The notes under the pieces: model-generated
Seen by the model: the letters and a program-made list of their open reading frames with translations, nothing else
The model's database searches: none
Told to the model about the DNA's origin: nothing
Part shown: positions 9,086-16,862 of the stretch, one piece after another
How positions within the stretch are numbered: position 1 is the first letter of the stretch
Layout: the number at the start of each line of letters is the position of its first letter
DNA from: an uncultured Spirochaetaceae bacterium
Lineage (GTDB): Bacteria > Spirochaetota > Spirochaetia > Sphaerochaetales > Sphaerochaetaceae
Direction of reading: 5' to 3'
Assembly: GCA_944389025.1 (NCBI GenBank)
Contig: CALXKU010000002.1
Location: forward strand, 62,001 to 126,000
DNA length: 64,000 nt
Made by a program: the position numbers and the translations under genes

Positions 9086-10189
9086 TCAGCCTGTTTTCCC
9101 CTTCTGAGTCTCTTTTTTCTTTGCCAGCAGACTGAGTCTCGTAGCATGAACCAGTGCTGATATGATCTTGCGCATGACCTTCTTCTCTTCCGAGTTCAGA
9201 TTCTGATAGCTCCTTATCACCTCAGGGGCTTTGAAAAGGATCTCGAAAGAACTCTCAGCAAAATAATCGATACCCATTGATGAGACGCACTTGTAAGCGG
9301 CATCCACGAATATCTCCCTTTCTCTCTTGCTAGCCACTTTAAGCCATGATGATATGACATTCTCAAACAGTATGGAATCCTCACTGCGCTTTGGAACATA
9401 CTTGAAATGCGGACCGTCGAAGAGCCACGAGTAAGGATCATGCTGGAATATCAGGCGATATGAAGAGGCTACGATCAGGTAATCACTGCTATGATCTAGA
9501 AGCATGCCTATCATGGAGGATTCCGGCACAATGGTTACGACCTTCTCTTTTATCGCCTCAAGCTTCTCTCGGATCCTGTTATGCTCATTGAATCCTGGGC
9601 CATCGTTGTTATATACCCTGACTATCCTTTCTCTGACTGCTGAGGATGCGTTTGCGGCAGCATAGAGAGCGAGGTTGCCTCCCTTGCTATGGCCGGAAAG
9701 AATTATTCTCTTCCCATACTTTCCCGCAACCATCTCAAGGTATCTGAGCGCCTCAGCCTGGGATGGGACCTCATCCTCATACGCCATATCGAAATCCTCC
9801 TTCCACCCTGTCACGGTGTTATCCGTACCGCGAAAGAGTATTATGAGGCTATCCGGATCAAGGTGCACAGTCATGGCGAAGAACTGCTTATGCCCCTTAT
9901 CGAATTTGTCGAGCACATCACTCATGATGAGTTTTGAGAACCTGGGTGCGGAAACTATGCTCTGAACAAGAAGGTAGTCATTCCTTACCCTGAAATTCTC
10001 CCCCTGATAATCTTTTGCGAGAATCCTCCTTGAAGCATCCTCGATGCTTATGCTCTCATCAGGAGACACGAACGCACCATAGTTAACATAGCAGAGAGTA
10101 GCGAGAATAAGCTGATCTTCAATAGTAAAGGGGAGACTTGAAAGCTCCAGGTCTCCCCTCCATTTGATATAGGTAAACAGATTGTCCAA
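9086..10189 (-). CDS. DUF2974 (Mbeg1-like) alpha/beta hydrolase
   Basis: A 367-residue protein. The N-terminus YIKWRGDLEL with the following ALL-type helix is the conserved opening of DUF2974 proteins. The lipase-like nucleophile elbow is GHSKGGN (Ser168), and RGTD (120-123) is the oxyanion-side motif of class 3 lipase-like folds. No signal peptide. The start is TTG 10189, placed directly after the TAA of the preceding gene. No Shine-Dalgarno is seen, but the family N-terminus begins here, so translation is probably coupled to the upstream gene. The substrate is unknown. Confidence 0.85.
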   Translation of the reverse strand: MDNLFTYIKWRGDLELSSLPFTIEDQLILATLCYVNYGAFVSPDESISIEDASRRILAKDYQGENFRVRNDYLLVQSIVSAPRFSKLIMSDVLDKFDKGHKQFFAMTVHLDPDSLIILFRGTDNTVTGWKEDFDMAYEDEVPSQAEALRYLEMVAGKYGKRIILSGHSKGGNLALYAAANASSAVRERIVRVYNNDGPGFNEHNRIREKLEAIKEKVVTIVPESSMIGMLLDHSSDYLIVASSYRLIFQHDPYSWLFDGPHFKYVPKRSEDSILFENVISSWLKVASKREREIFVDAAYKCVSSMGIDYFAESSFEILFKAPEVIRSYQNLNSEEKKVMRKIISALVHATRLSLLAKKKETQKGKTG

Positions 10190-11209
10190 TTAGAATGTGA
10201 ATCCAAGCACCAGAGATGCGTTCAGTCCGTTGTATTCCCAGTTCGGGAAGTACACCTTGTACACCGCATCAAGTCCGAGTGAGAATACGGATCCCATGTA
10301 GAACTTGGCACCGAGGTTAGCAGCTGCGAATGCTCCAAGATCAATCACATCGTTACCCCATGTCTGGTATGAGCCATATCCAAGCTCCTCACCTTCATTG
10401 AAGAGAATCGCAACACCACCACCAAGGCCGAATGAGAAGTCTGCAAATCCAGCTCTTGCATCGAGTGTGAGAAGGAGGTCGGCATTCACATCATGGTAAT
10501 ACTTGCCTGGTGTGAACATGTCCTTCCAGTGCCAGTTGAGGATATCCCACTTATCAACACCGCTAAAGATGAGGTTAGAGAATCCATCCTTTGCATAGTT
10601 TGTGGAACCGACATCGAATCTGATACCAAGTCCAGAGTTCTCGCCGAATGCCACGACATTATCGAAATCAAGGCTTATGCCACCACCGATTCCGATCGGT
10701 GCGAATACCTTGTCATCCTTCCAGTCAAATCCCATCTCAACAGTCGGCCTTAAAAGGAGAGAGAACTCGAGAGAAGACTTCTTCGTCTCCTCAGCAGCAA
10801 TAGGTGTTACAGGAAGAGCTTCCTCTTCTGCGCTCTCCTCAATCTCAACAGGAAGCTCTGCGACAACCTCTTCCTCCTCTACGGGAGCAGTAAAAGCAGG
10901 TTCTGTCTCCTTTACAAGTAGAGCCTCAGCCGTAGCGCTTGCGGTCTCAGACCAATGAACACCATCATAGCTCCTTTCAAGATAGAGCGTGTGATCCTGA
11001 TACGGATCAAGTCCCTCTGCAAGATATGAGCTTGTAGTTCCTGGAACGACTGTCCAGCCATTATCGTCTGTACCATTAAGCTGATAGCGATAATAATTAA
11101 CCGCGGGATCATCCAGTAGCCATTCCCATGTGACACTCATCTCCTGTGCCGCGAAAAGGGTTGCAGCGGAGAGAAGCATGACGGAAAGAATCAAAAGAAA
11201 TTTCTTCAT
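10190..11209 (-). CDS. Exported outer-membrane-type protein with fibronectin III-like N-terminus
   Basis: A 339-residue protein starting MKKFLLILSVMLLSAATLFA (signal peptide). The first about 80 mature residues (TWEWLLDDPAVNYYRYQLNG ... HTLYLERSYDGVHW) look like a fibronectin III-type repeat. An acidic E/V/P linker follows, then about 200 residues of alternating polar/hydrophobic strands ending in LGFTF, the terminal aromatic expected for an outer-membrane barrel. It probably anchors in the outer membrane with a surface or periplasmic domain. The start has no clear Shine-Dalgarno and follows a long structured leader. The next gene starts immediately after its stop. Confidence 0.7.
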   Translation of the reverse strand: MKKFLLILSVMLLSAATLFAAQEMSVTWEWLLDDPAVNYYRYQLNGTDDNGWTVVPGTTSSYLAEGLDPYQDHTLYLERSYDGVHWSETASATAEALLVKETEPAFTAPVEEEEVVAELPVEIEESAEEEALPVTPIAAEETKKSSLEFSLLLRPTVEMGFDWKDDKVFAPIGIGGGISLDFDNVVAFGENSGLGIRFDVGSTNYAKDGFSNLIFSGVDKWDILNWHWKDMFTPGKYYHDVNADLLLTLDARAGFADFSFGLGGGVAILFNEGEELGYGSYQTWGNDVIDLGAFAAANLGAKFYMGSVFSLGLDAVYKVYFPNWEYNGLNASLVLGFTF

Positions 11210-11395
11210 AACGTATTTGGCGCAGAAACCATCAGCGGTACAGCTGATGGAGGAATCCGCCTTTCCTCCTAAAATTAGATTCTCTTTAAACGGCGCGACG
11301 TGGAACCCACGGCTCACCTGAAACCAGCGGAGAAAGGATTTCCAGTCCAGCTATCATCCTCTTTTCCAGAGAAGATGAACTCCCCCACTGCTATA
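11210..11395 (-). promoter_or_regulatory. Long structured 5' leader of the outer-membrane protein gene
   Basis: About 180 bases separate a TATATA-type -10 (near 11391-11396) from ATG 11209. Three hairpins are visible: CGTGG/CCACG, GGAGGAA/TTCCTCC (which locks up the only GGAGG in the leader), and an 8 bp CCATCAGC/GCTGATGG stem at 11229-11250 just before the start. I do not recognise a known riboswitch. Possible roles are translational control or RNA stability. Confidence 0.4.
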
Positions 11396-11457
11396 TAAAA
11401 TGATTCTAGCTTAAAGAAGTGACACTATCAAGGAAAAAAGTGACAAATAACAGGCTC

Positions 11458-11488
11458 TTGCGATAAAAGTGCGTTTGCATGCTATACT
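11458..11488 (+). promoter_or_regulatory. Promoter of the LOG gene (leaderless)
   Basis: TTGCGA at 11458-11463 and TGC-TATACT (extended -10, 11480-11488) lie 19 bp apart; the -10 ends seven bases before ATG 11496. No Shine-Dalgarno is present. Confidence 0.5.
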
Positions 11489-11495
11489 CTCTCTC

Positions 11496-12071
11496 ATGAA
11501 AAAAATAAACAGCGTATGCGTTTTCACAGGCTCTTCCTTTGGCAATTGTGAAAGATACAGGGAAGATGCGATTAGCCTTGCACATCTTTTCGCAGAGAAT
11601 TCGATAACACTCGTATATGGCGGTGGGAACAAGGGAATAATGGGAGTTCTTGCAAAGGAGCTCAAAAACCTGGGAGGCCACGTCATAGGAGTGCTTCCCA
11701 AAGCCATGGACCTGCCATCGGTAAGAACGGAGGATGTTGAATCAGAGCTCATAATCGTTGACGGGATGCATGCGAGGAAAGAGAAGATGTACTCGCTATC
11801 CGATGCATTCATAGCACTTCCGGGAGGAATCGGAACCCTTGAGGAGTTTAGCGAGATATTCACATGGCGCCAGCTCGGCTATCATGAGAAGAACATCGCA
11901 CTGATGAATACCACCGGCTATTACGACGACCTTCTGCGTTTCCTTGAGCACACCGTGAGCGAGGGTTTCATGGCAAGGAGCGTACTGGATGAGCTCGTAG
12001 TAATAAACGATGTGAAAGAGAGCCTTGCCCTGCTGGAAAGGGATGCGAGGGAGCTGCCGAGCAAGCTATGA
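11496..12071 (+). CDS. LOG-family protein (TIGR00730; nucleoside 5'-monophosphate phosphoribohydrolase-like)
   Basis: A 191-residue protein with the LOG/lysine-decarboxylase-like signatures GGGNKGIMG (42-50) and PGGIGTLEE (109-117), plus the MHARKEKM stretch. The family cleaves cytokinin-type or other nucleoside monophosphates at the N-glycosidic bond; in most bacteria the physiological substrate is unknown. Start ATG 11496 is preferred over the in-frame ATG 11469 because it gives the family N-terminus (KKINSVCVFTGSS) and fits a -10 box seven bases upstream. It overlaps yitT by 4 bp (ATGA), forming a two-gene operon. Confidence 0.9.
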   Translation: MKKINSVCVFTGSSFGNCERYREDAISLAHLFAENSITLVYGGGNKGIMGVLAKELKNLGGHVIGVLPKAMDLPSVRTEDVESELIIVDGMHARKEKMYSLSDAFIALPGGIGTLEEFSEIFTWRQLGYHEKNIALMNTTGYYDDLLRFLEHTVSEGFMARSVLDELVVINDVKESLALLERDARELPSKL

Positions 12072-12982
12072 GAGAGAAGATAACTAGATATACGATCCTT
12101 GAATATTTCTATATCGTTCTCGGATCGTTCATCACAGCATTCGCAATCACCGTCTTCACGAACCCCTCGAAAATAGCACCTGGAGGGGTATCTGGAGTTT
12201 CGACGATACTCTACCACGCCTTCGGCTTCGATCTAAGCCTTACCATGCTGCTTCAGAACATTCCCCTTTTCATTGTGGGAACACTTCTATTCGGAAAGCA
12301 GTTCGGCCTAAAGAGCCTGCTTGGCTCTGTGCTGCTCTCCCTGTTTTCCAGTCTCATAGGAAGCGTGCTCGGCTATGATGGGATACTCGATCTTTCAAAA
12401 GATATGAATGTCTGGCTGAGCTGCCTCTTTGGAGGTGTCATCTCTGGAGTCGGGATAGGGATAGTAATGAAAAGCGGTGCGAATACCGGAGGAACGGACA
12501 TCATCGCACAGATTGCCGCACGATACCTGCACATACCGCTAGGCACATCACTCTTCATAGTTGATGGGATCGTAATCCTCTGTTCCGCTTTCATATTCGG
12601 AATCGAGAGCGCCCTTTATGCGATAATCGTCGCGTATGTCATGCAGGTGATGGTAAACAAGATAGTCCTCATGATGGGTACGAATTATGCGAAGACATGC
12701 TACATAATCTCCGAGAAACTCAATGAGATAAGGGACTTCGTTCTGAATGACCTCGACAAAAGCGGCACACTGATAGAGGCAAAAGGGCTATATTCAATGA
12801 AGAACAGGCCGATGCTGATGGTCGTAATACCTAACCAGAGCGTAAGCAGGCTCACAAGGATGGTACATCTGACAGACCCTGCGGCCTTCCTGATAATCCA
12901 AGAGACCTATCATGTCTTCGGGGAAGGTAACAGGAGCATGGAAGAGTTCGTAGCCCTTAACAAGGATGTGAGCCAGGAATGA
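12068..12982 (+). CDS. YitT-family membrane protein
   Basis: A 304-residue integral membrane protein with about five to six N-terminal helices (FYIVLGSFITAFAITVF as the first) and the conserved motifs NPSKIAPGGVSG and GANTGGTDIIAQI. A soluble C-terminal DUF2179 domain follows from about residue 215 (YIISEKLNEI ... HVFGEG). The function of YitT proteins is unresolved; some have been linked to transport or spore/cell-surface traits. It is coupled to the LOG gene by an ATGA overlap, and a hairpin follows the stop. Confidence 0.9.
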   Translation: MREKITRYTILEYFYIVLGSFITAFAITVFTNPSKIAPGGVSGVSTILYHAFGFDLSLTMLLQNIPLFIVGTLLFGKQFGLKSLLGSVLLSLFSSLIGSVLGYDGILDLSKDMNVWLSCLFGGVISGVGIGIVMKSGANTGGTDIIAQIAARYLHIPLGTSLFIVDGIVILCSAFIFGIESALYAIIVAYVMQVMVNKIVLMMGTNYAKTCYIISEKLNEIRDFVLNDLDKSGTLIEAKGLYSMKNRPMLMVVIPNQSVSRLTRMVHLTDPAAFLIIQETYHVFGEGNRSMEEFVALNKDVSQE

Positions 12983-12985
12983 GAA

Positions 12986-13005
12986 ATGGCGGGTTCCCCC
13001 GCCAT
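12986..13005. terminator. Hairpin between convergent yitT and pheT
   Basis: A perfect 8 bp stem ATGGCGGG / CCCGCCAT with loop TTCC. There is no long T run, so it may act weakly or mainly as a 3' end stabiliser for both genes. Confidence 0.5.
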
Positions 13006-13008
13006 CAA

Positions 13009-15255
13009 TCAGCCAACATTTCCATTGACATACTTATGAACCTTGAGATGCTTGCCACCATATCCAAGCGGCTGTCCCTCAACGCACACCGTGCCGTCCA
13101 CAGTCTTCATCGGAAGTGCGAAGAAATGCTCAGGCTTCAGGTAGGTCGTCACCTTATCGACCTCGCCCTCATTATCGAACCCGATAACAGCTCCTACAGG
13201 AAGGTCGTCCGCGAATATGAGCTCGCAAGTCCTGTGCTCCGTGTCCCCCTCCTCACTGGCGGCAAGTAGCATTCCATTGGACTTGACACCACGGAAGTTC
13301 GCCGGCTTGAGATTCGACACAAGCACTATGTTGTGCCCCATGAGCTCATCTACTGTGTAATATGGGACGATTGAAGAGACTATCTGACGCCTCTCGCTCT
13401 CTCCGGTATCAAGCTTGAGGATGTAGAGCTTATCACCATTGGGATGCTTCTCAACCTCGACAATCTTGGAGACCTTGAGGATGACCTTCCTCTTGAACTG
13501 GTCGATTATGCTCTCTTCCTTCTTCTCTGCACTCTTTTTCACTTCCGACTTCTTTTCCGCAATAAGTGCATCAAGATCTATCTCAGCGGCAATTGTCGGC
13601 ATATCGGAACCCCAGCTTTCCAGGACCTGAGGATGGACCTCTCCGAAAACGCCTACCTTCTCTCCATTGTAAATCACAGATGCGGCACGGCCCGGGATGA
13701 AGCGGGGATCATTCTCGACAGCCTCCAGCTTGTACTCCTTGTTAAGGAAATACATGAGCGTGTTGATAAGGCTTGCCGCCTCATTATATCCGACCTGGTT
13801 GTCAGAGGAGAGGAAGCCGAGGCTGTTCCTCGTAACCGTTCCACTGTTATCCCTCTTATCCTTGAGACATATCTTACCGACCTCAAATATATTATGCGGA
13901 TATACCGCATGACCAGAGACACTCTCACTCTCGAGAAGGCTCGGTATTACAGATGGGCGTACGACCTCGTAGTTCTCGCTCATCGGATTGAGAATGAACA
14001 CGGCATCCTTTCCGTCGATGTGCATCCTGTCGACATACTCTTTCTTAGAGCCGAGATAGTTGTACATCATCTCCTGATAGCCAAGACCGACCATGATCTC
14101 CTTGACCTTTCTTGCAAACTCCTCTGCCGGGCTCAGTCTTCCAATTGTGAAATCACGAGGCATCACAGGTGCAAAGTTCTCAAGACCGTATCCGATCATT
14201 ATATCCTCAATGACATCCACCTCATGGAGGAAATCGTTACGGTAAGGGGGGCAGATTGCGGTGATCTCATCACCGGAGACACTGGCTTCCACTCCCATCC
14301 TCCTAAGTGCCTTTACGCAATCTTCTCCGCTTATTGCAAGTCCAAGCTTCTTCTCAACGGCTTTAACAGAGCATTTCTGCTCCTTCTGGAAATAGTATGG
14401 GACTGTAATCTCCTTTCCATACGGAGTCTCTTTTGCGAACGTGACACGGATAGGAAGGATCTCGAATCCCATATCCGCCATATCACATGCGAGGATGGAG
14501 GCTGTCAGAAGAAGGTCATCAAGAATCGGGCCTGAAAGCTCGATGAAGAGATCCGAGTCCCCTACCTCGACAGCACCGATACGTGCGCTGTTTATAACAG
14601 GCGGGAACGAAAGCGTCTCATTATCATCATCGTAAAGATATGGGAAACGAGGCTTATCAGATACGATATACCCGTAGTCCCTTCCTTTCGGATGCTTCTC
14701 GCAGATTTCCCTGAGCGTCAGCTTTTCTGTCATTCCAAGGGGAACGAAAGACGTCTTATCAGGATCGACCGCCGCATAGTGCACAGGATACTTTATCAGA
14801 TCTGAGCGGTATATGCCCATCGCAATCGTCTTTCTCTTTCTTCCGAAATTCGTACAGAGCTTCTCCTGGCTCTGGATGAGGTTTACAAGAAGATCGTTGT
14901 CAACCTCCTTACCGCGGGCTGCGAAACCTATGGAGTAATCTCTGATTCCAAGCGCACTCTCATCGTCGATGACGGCACGATCTCCGCTCTCAAGCGCCCT
15001 ATCTTTTGTGCTGAAGAAATCATAATGCCTGATCTCTCCGCTCTTATAGGTTGTGAGTGCTCTTGCGACACCGGCTGCGGACCAGAGATCCGGACGGTTG
15101 GTATCATTGAGCTCTATCTTTATTACCCCTTCCTTCTCATCATGGCCATCAAGCTCAGCCTTAGCAACGGGGAAGATGTTCACAAGTTCCTCATCACTCA
15201 TCTTCCTGCCAAGGAGAGAGAAGAATATTTTCTCAGGTGCATCAATCTTAGGCAT
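13009..15255 (-). CDS. pheT: Phenylalanyl-tRNA synthetase beta subunit, archaeal type, with C-terminal tRNA-binding domain
   Basis: A 748-residue subunit of the alpha2-beta2 enzyme that charges tRNA-Phe. Residues 1 to about 560 follow the archaeal/spirochaetal PheT: no bacterial N-terminal EMAP domain, RPDLWSAAGVARAL in B1, the B3/B4 editing region, B5 (PYRNDFLHEVDVIEDIMIGYG), and the catalytic-like module. A Trbp111/EMAPII-type OB fold is appended from about residue 588, with HPNGDKL (604-610) and FRGVKSNGM (654-662), then an about 60-residue tail. Spirochaetal PheT as I recall it ends near 550 residues, so this extension is unusual. ATG overlaps the pheS stop (TGATG). Confidence 0.93.
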   Translation of the reverse strand: MPKIDAPEKIFFSLLGRKMSDEELVNIFPVAKAELDGHDEKEGVIKIELNDTNRPDLWSAAGVARALTTYKSGEIRHYDFFSTKDRALESGDRAVIDDESALGIRDYSIGFAARGKEVDNDLLVNLIQSQEKLCTNFGRKRKTIAMGIYRSDLIKYPVHYAAVDPDKTSFVPLGMTEKLTLREICEKHPKGRDYGYIVSDKPRFPYLYDDDNETLSFPPVINSARIGAVEVGDSDLFIELSGPILDDLLLTASILACDMADMGFEILPIRVTFAKETPYGKEITVPYYFQKEQKCSVKAVEKKLGLAISGEDCVKALRRMGVEASVSGDEITAICPPYRNDFLHEVDVIEDIMIGYGLENFAPVMPRDFTIGRLSPAEEFARKVKEIMVGLGYQEMMYNYLGSKKEYVDRMHIDGKDAVFILNPMSENYEVVRPSVIPSLLESESVSGHAVYPHNIFEVGKICLKDKRDNSGTVTRNSLGFLSSDNQVGYNEAASLINTLMYFLNKEYKLEAVENDPRFIPGRAASVIYNGEKVGVFGEVHPQVLESWGSDMPTIAAEIDLDALIAEKKSEVKKSAEKKEESIIDQFKRKVILKVSKIVEVEKHPNGDKLYILKLDTGESERRQIVSSIVPYYTVDELMGHNIVLVSNLKPANFRGVKSNGMLLAASEEGDTEHRTCELIFADDLPVGAVIGFDNEGEVDKVTTYLKPEHFFALPMKTVDGTVCVEGQPLGYGGKHLKVHKYVNGNVG

Positions 15256-16796
15256 CAGTTTCCCCTCCTCATTCTTACCGATTCGATATTCGGTGTGAAA
15301 AGCTCCCTTATGTCATTAAGGCCGAGATGCATGAGAGCCATCCTGTCAATTCCAAGTCCCCATGCGAGGACAGGGACATCGATTCCAAGGGCCTTCGTAA
15401 CCTCTGGACGGAATATGCCGGATCCTCCGAGCTCGAACCATCCAAGCACTGGATGCTTTATATGAACCTCGATACTCGGCTCGGTGAACGGAAAATAACC
15501 CGGTACGTATTTGACTTCCTCAGCTCCTGCAATCTCCTCTGCGAACATCTTAAGCAGCCCGAGAAGGTTCCTGAGATTCACATCCTCTCCAAGAACAATC
15601 CCCTCCGTCTGATAGAAATCAGCACCATGAGTGGCATCAACCTGGTCATATCTGAAACAGCGAACAACGCCGAAATACTTTCCAGGAATCTTGGCCTTCG
15701 TAAGTTGATGGGCGGAGAGTACAGTACCCTGGCTTCTGAGCACCTGGCGACGTGTGAACTCATGGTCGAATGCATAGCCCCAACCACGGGATCCGGTCTT
15801 CCAGCCATCCTCATGAGTTGCGGCAACCTGGCTGAGCCATGGCTCCTCTATTTTTTTCGCATGTCTTGGCTCTTTCACATAATATACGTCATGTATGTCG
15901 CGGGCTGAGTGGAACTGCGGCATGAAAAGGGCATCACCGTTCCAGAACTCGTTCTCTACGAGAGGTCCGTCGAACTCCTCAAAACCGAGAGCTATGAGCT
16001 TATCCTTGACCCACTGCAGATAGTTTGCATACGCATTCCTCCTGCCGGGGATGAGACGGGATGTCGGGGCATCGACACCGTATGGGCGGAAAGAGGCGCT
16101 CTTCCAAGAGCCGCTCTTAAGCATCTCATGAGTGAGATTTCCTAGCTCCTCTCCCGTGATATTCGCCTTCTCAAGCTCCTTCTTGGCATTATCTCCAGCC
16201 TCTGTAAGTTCGTAGATGACAATCTCCCTCTCACTGAGTTTGAAAGGAGAGAGGCTTGCTCCTCTTTTCTTTGCCATCTGGGATATCGCCTTCTTCTCAT
16301 CGGAAGAGAGAGCTGACTCCTCTATCTCGCCAGAAGAGAGCGCCCTCTCGATCAAAGCCCTCTGCATCCTGATTTCTGCAGGAAGCTCATCGGAGATCCT
16401 CTCCGCTTTTCTCTCGGCATTCAGAGCGACAGCCTTCTTGCTACTAAGAGAGCCGAAAGCAGAGCCGACATCGCTGTTCTCCATATTGAGTGCCTCGGCA
16501 ATTTCCGGCATCGTATGAGGACCCTTCTCGCCGAGGAATGTAAAGATGCGCTCTGCAGGAAGTCCCTCTTTCTCAAGGCTACGGCCATAATCCGTGAGTT
16601 CGTAAACGACTTTGACACTTCTCTCAACTTCTTTTAAAAGCTGTTTCTGACTAAGCCAGGAAAATGCCTGGTTGCACTGTCCGACCTTGTAGCCGAGCTC
16701 AGATATGATCCTTTCATTGTCGATCTTCTCGCCAAGGGATACATGCCTTAAAAGCTTAACTTCAAGCGGATGCAGCTTCTTTACATCAATATCCAT
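15255..16796 (-). CDS. pheS: Phenylalanyl-tRNA synthetase alpha subunit, archaeal type
   Basis: A 513-residue catalytic subunit. The N-terminal half holds tandem winged-helix modules as in archaeal/eukaryotic PheS (KLLRHVSLGEKID...; TFLGEKGPHTMPEIAEALNM). The class II core follows with the motif 2 region (VAATHEDGWKTGSRG, RCFRYDQVDATH) and motif 3 (WGLGIDRMAL). Bacterial PheS is about 350 residues and lacks the winged-helix repeats. Start ATG 16796 has a GAGGAG site and a good promoter 38 bases upstream. It is followed directly by pheT. Archaeal-type PheRS is a known spirochaete trait attributed to ancient transfer. Confidence 0.95.
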   Translation of the reverse strand: MDIDVKKLHPLEVKLLRHVSLGEKIDNERIISELGYKVGQCNQAFSWLSQKQLLKEVERSVKVVYELTDYGRSLEKEGLPAERIFTFLGEKGPHTMPEIAEALNMENSDVGSAFGSLSSKKAVALNAERKAERISDELPAEIRMQRALIERALSSGEIEESALSSDEKKAISQMAKKRGASLSPFKLSEREIVIYELTEAGDNAKKELEKANITGEELGNLTHEMLKSGSWKSASFRPYGVDAPTSRLIPGRRNAYANYLQWVKDKLIALGFEEFDGPLVENEFWNGDALFMPQFHSARDIHDVYYVKEPRHAKKIEEPWLSQVAATHEDGWKTGSRGWGYAFDHEFTRRQVLRSQGTVLSAHQLTKAKIPGKYFGVVRCFRYDQVDATHGADFYQTEGIVLGEDVNLRNLLGLLKMFAEEIAGAEEVKYVPGYFPFTEPSIEVHIKHPVLGWFELGGSGIFRPEVTKALGIDVPVLAWGLGIDRMALMHLGLNDIRELFTPNIESVRMRRGN

Positions 16797-16833
16797 ATAT
16801 GCTCCTCAAAGTTAATTAACAAAATCTTTTAGG

Positions 16834-16862
16834 ATTATAAAAAGAAATTTTCTCTTTGTTAA
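16834..16862 (-). promoter_or_regulatory. pheS promoter
   Basis: On the minus strand TTAACA (16857-16862) and TATAAT (16834-16839) are separated by exactly 17 bp. The -35 box overlaps the stop codon of the upstream dehydrogenase gene. The leader is about 30 nt and contains GAGGAG. Confidence 0.8.

Noticed and set aside
11210-11395. Known riboswitch class (c-di-GMP, TPP, SAM, FMN, glycine)
   Set aside because: None of the conserved core strings of these classes could be found in the leader.
13444-14535. 363-codon plus-strand frame inside pheT
   Set aside because: Antisense shadow of a certain gene; the translation shows no domain.
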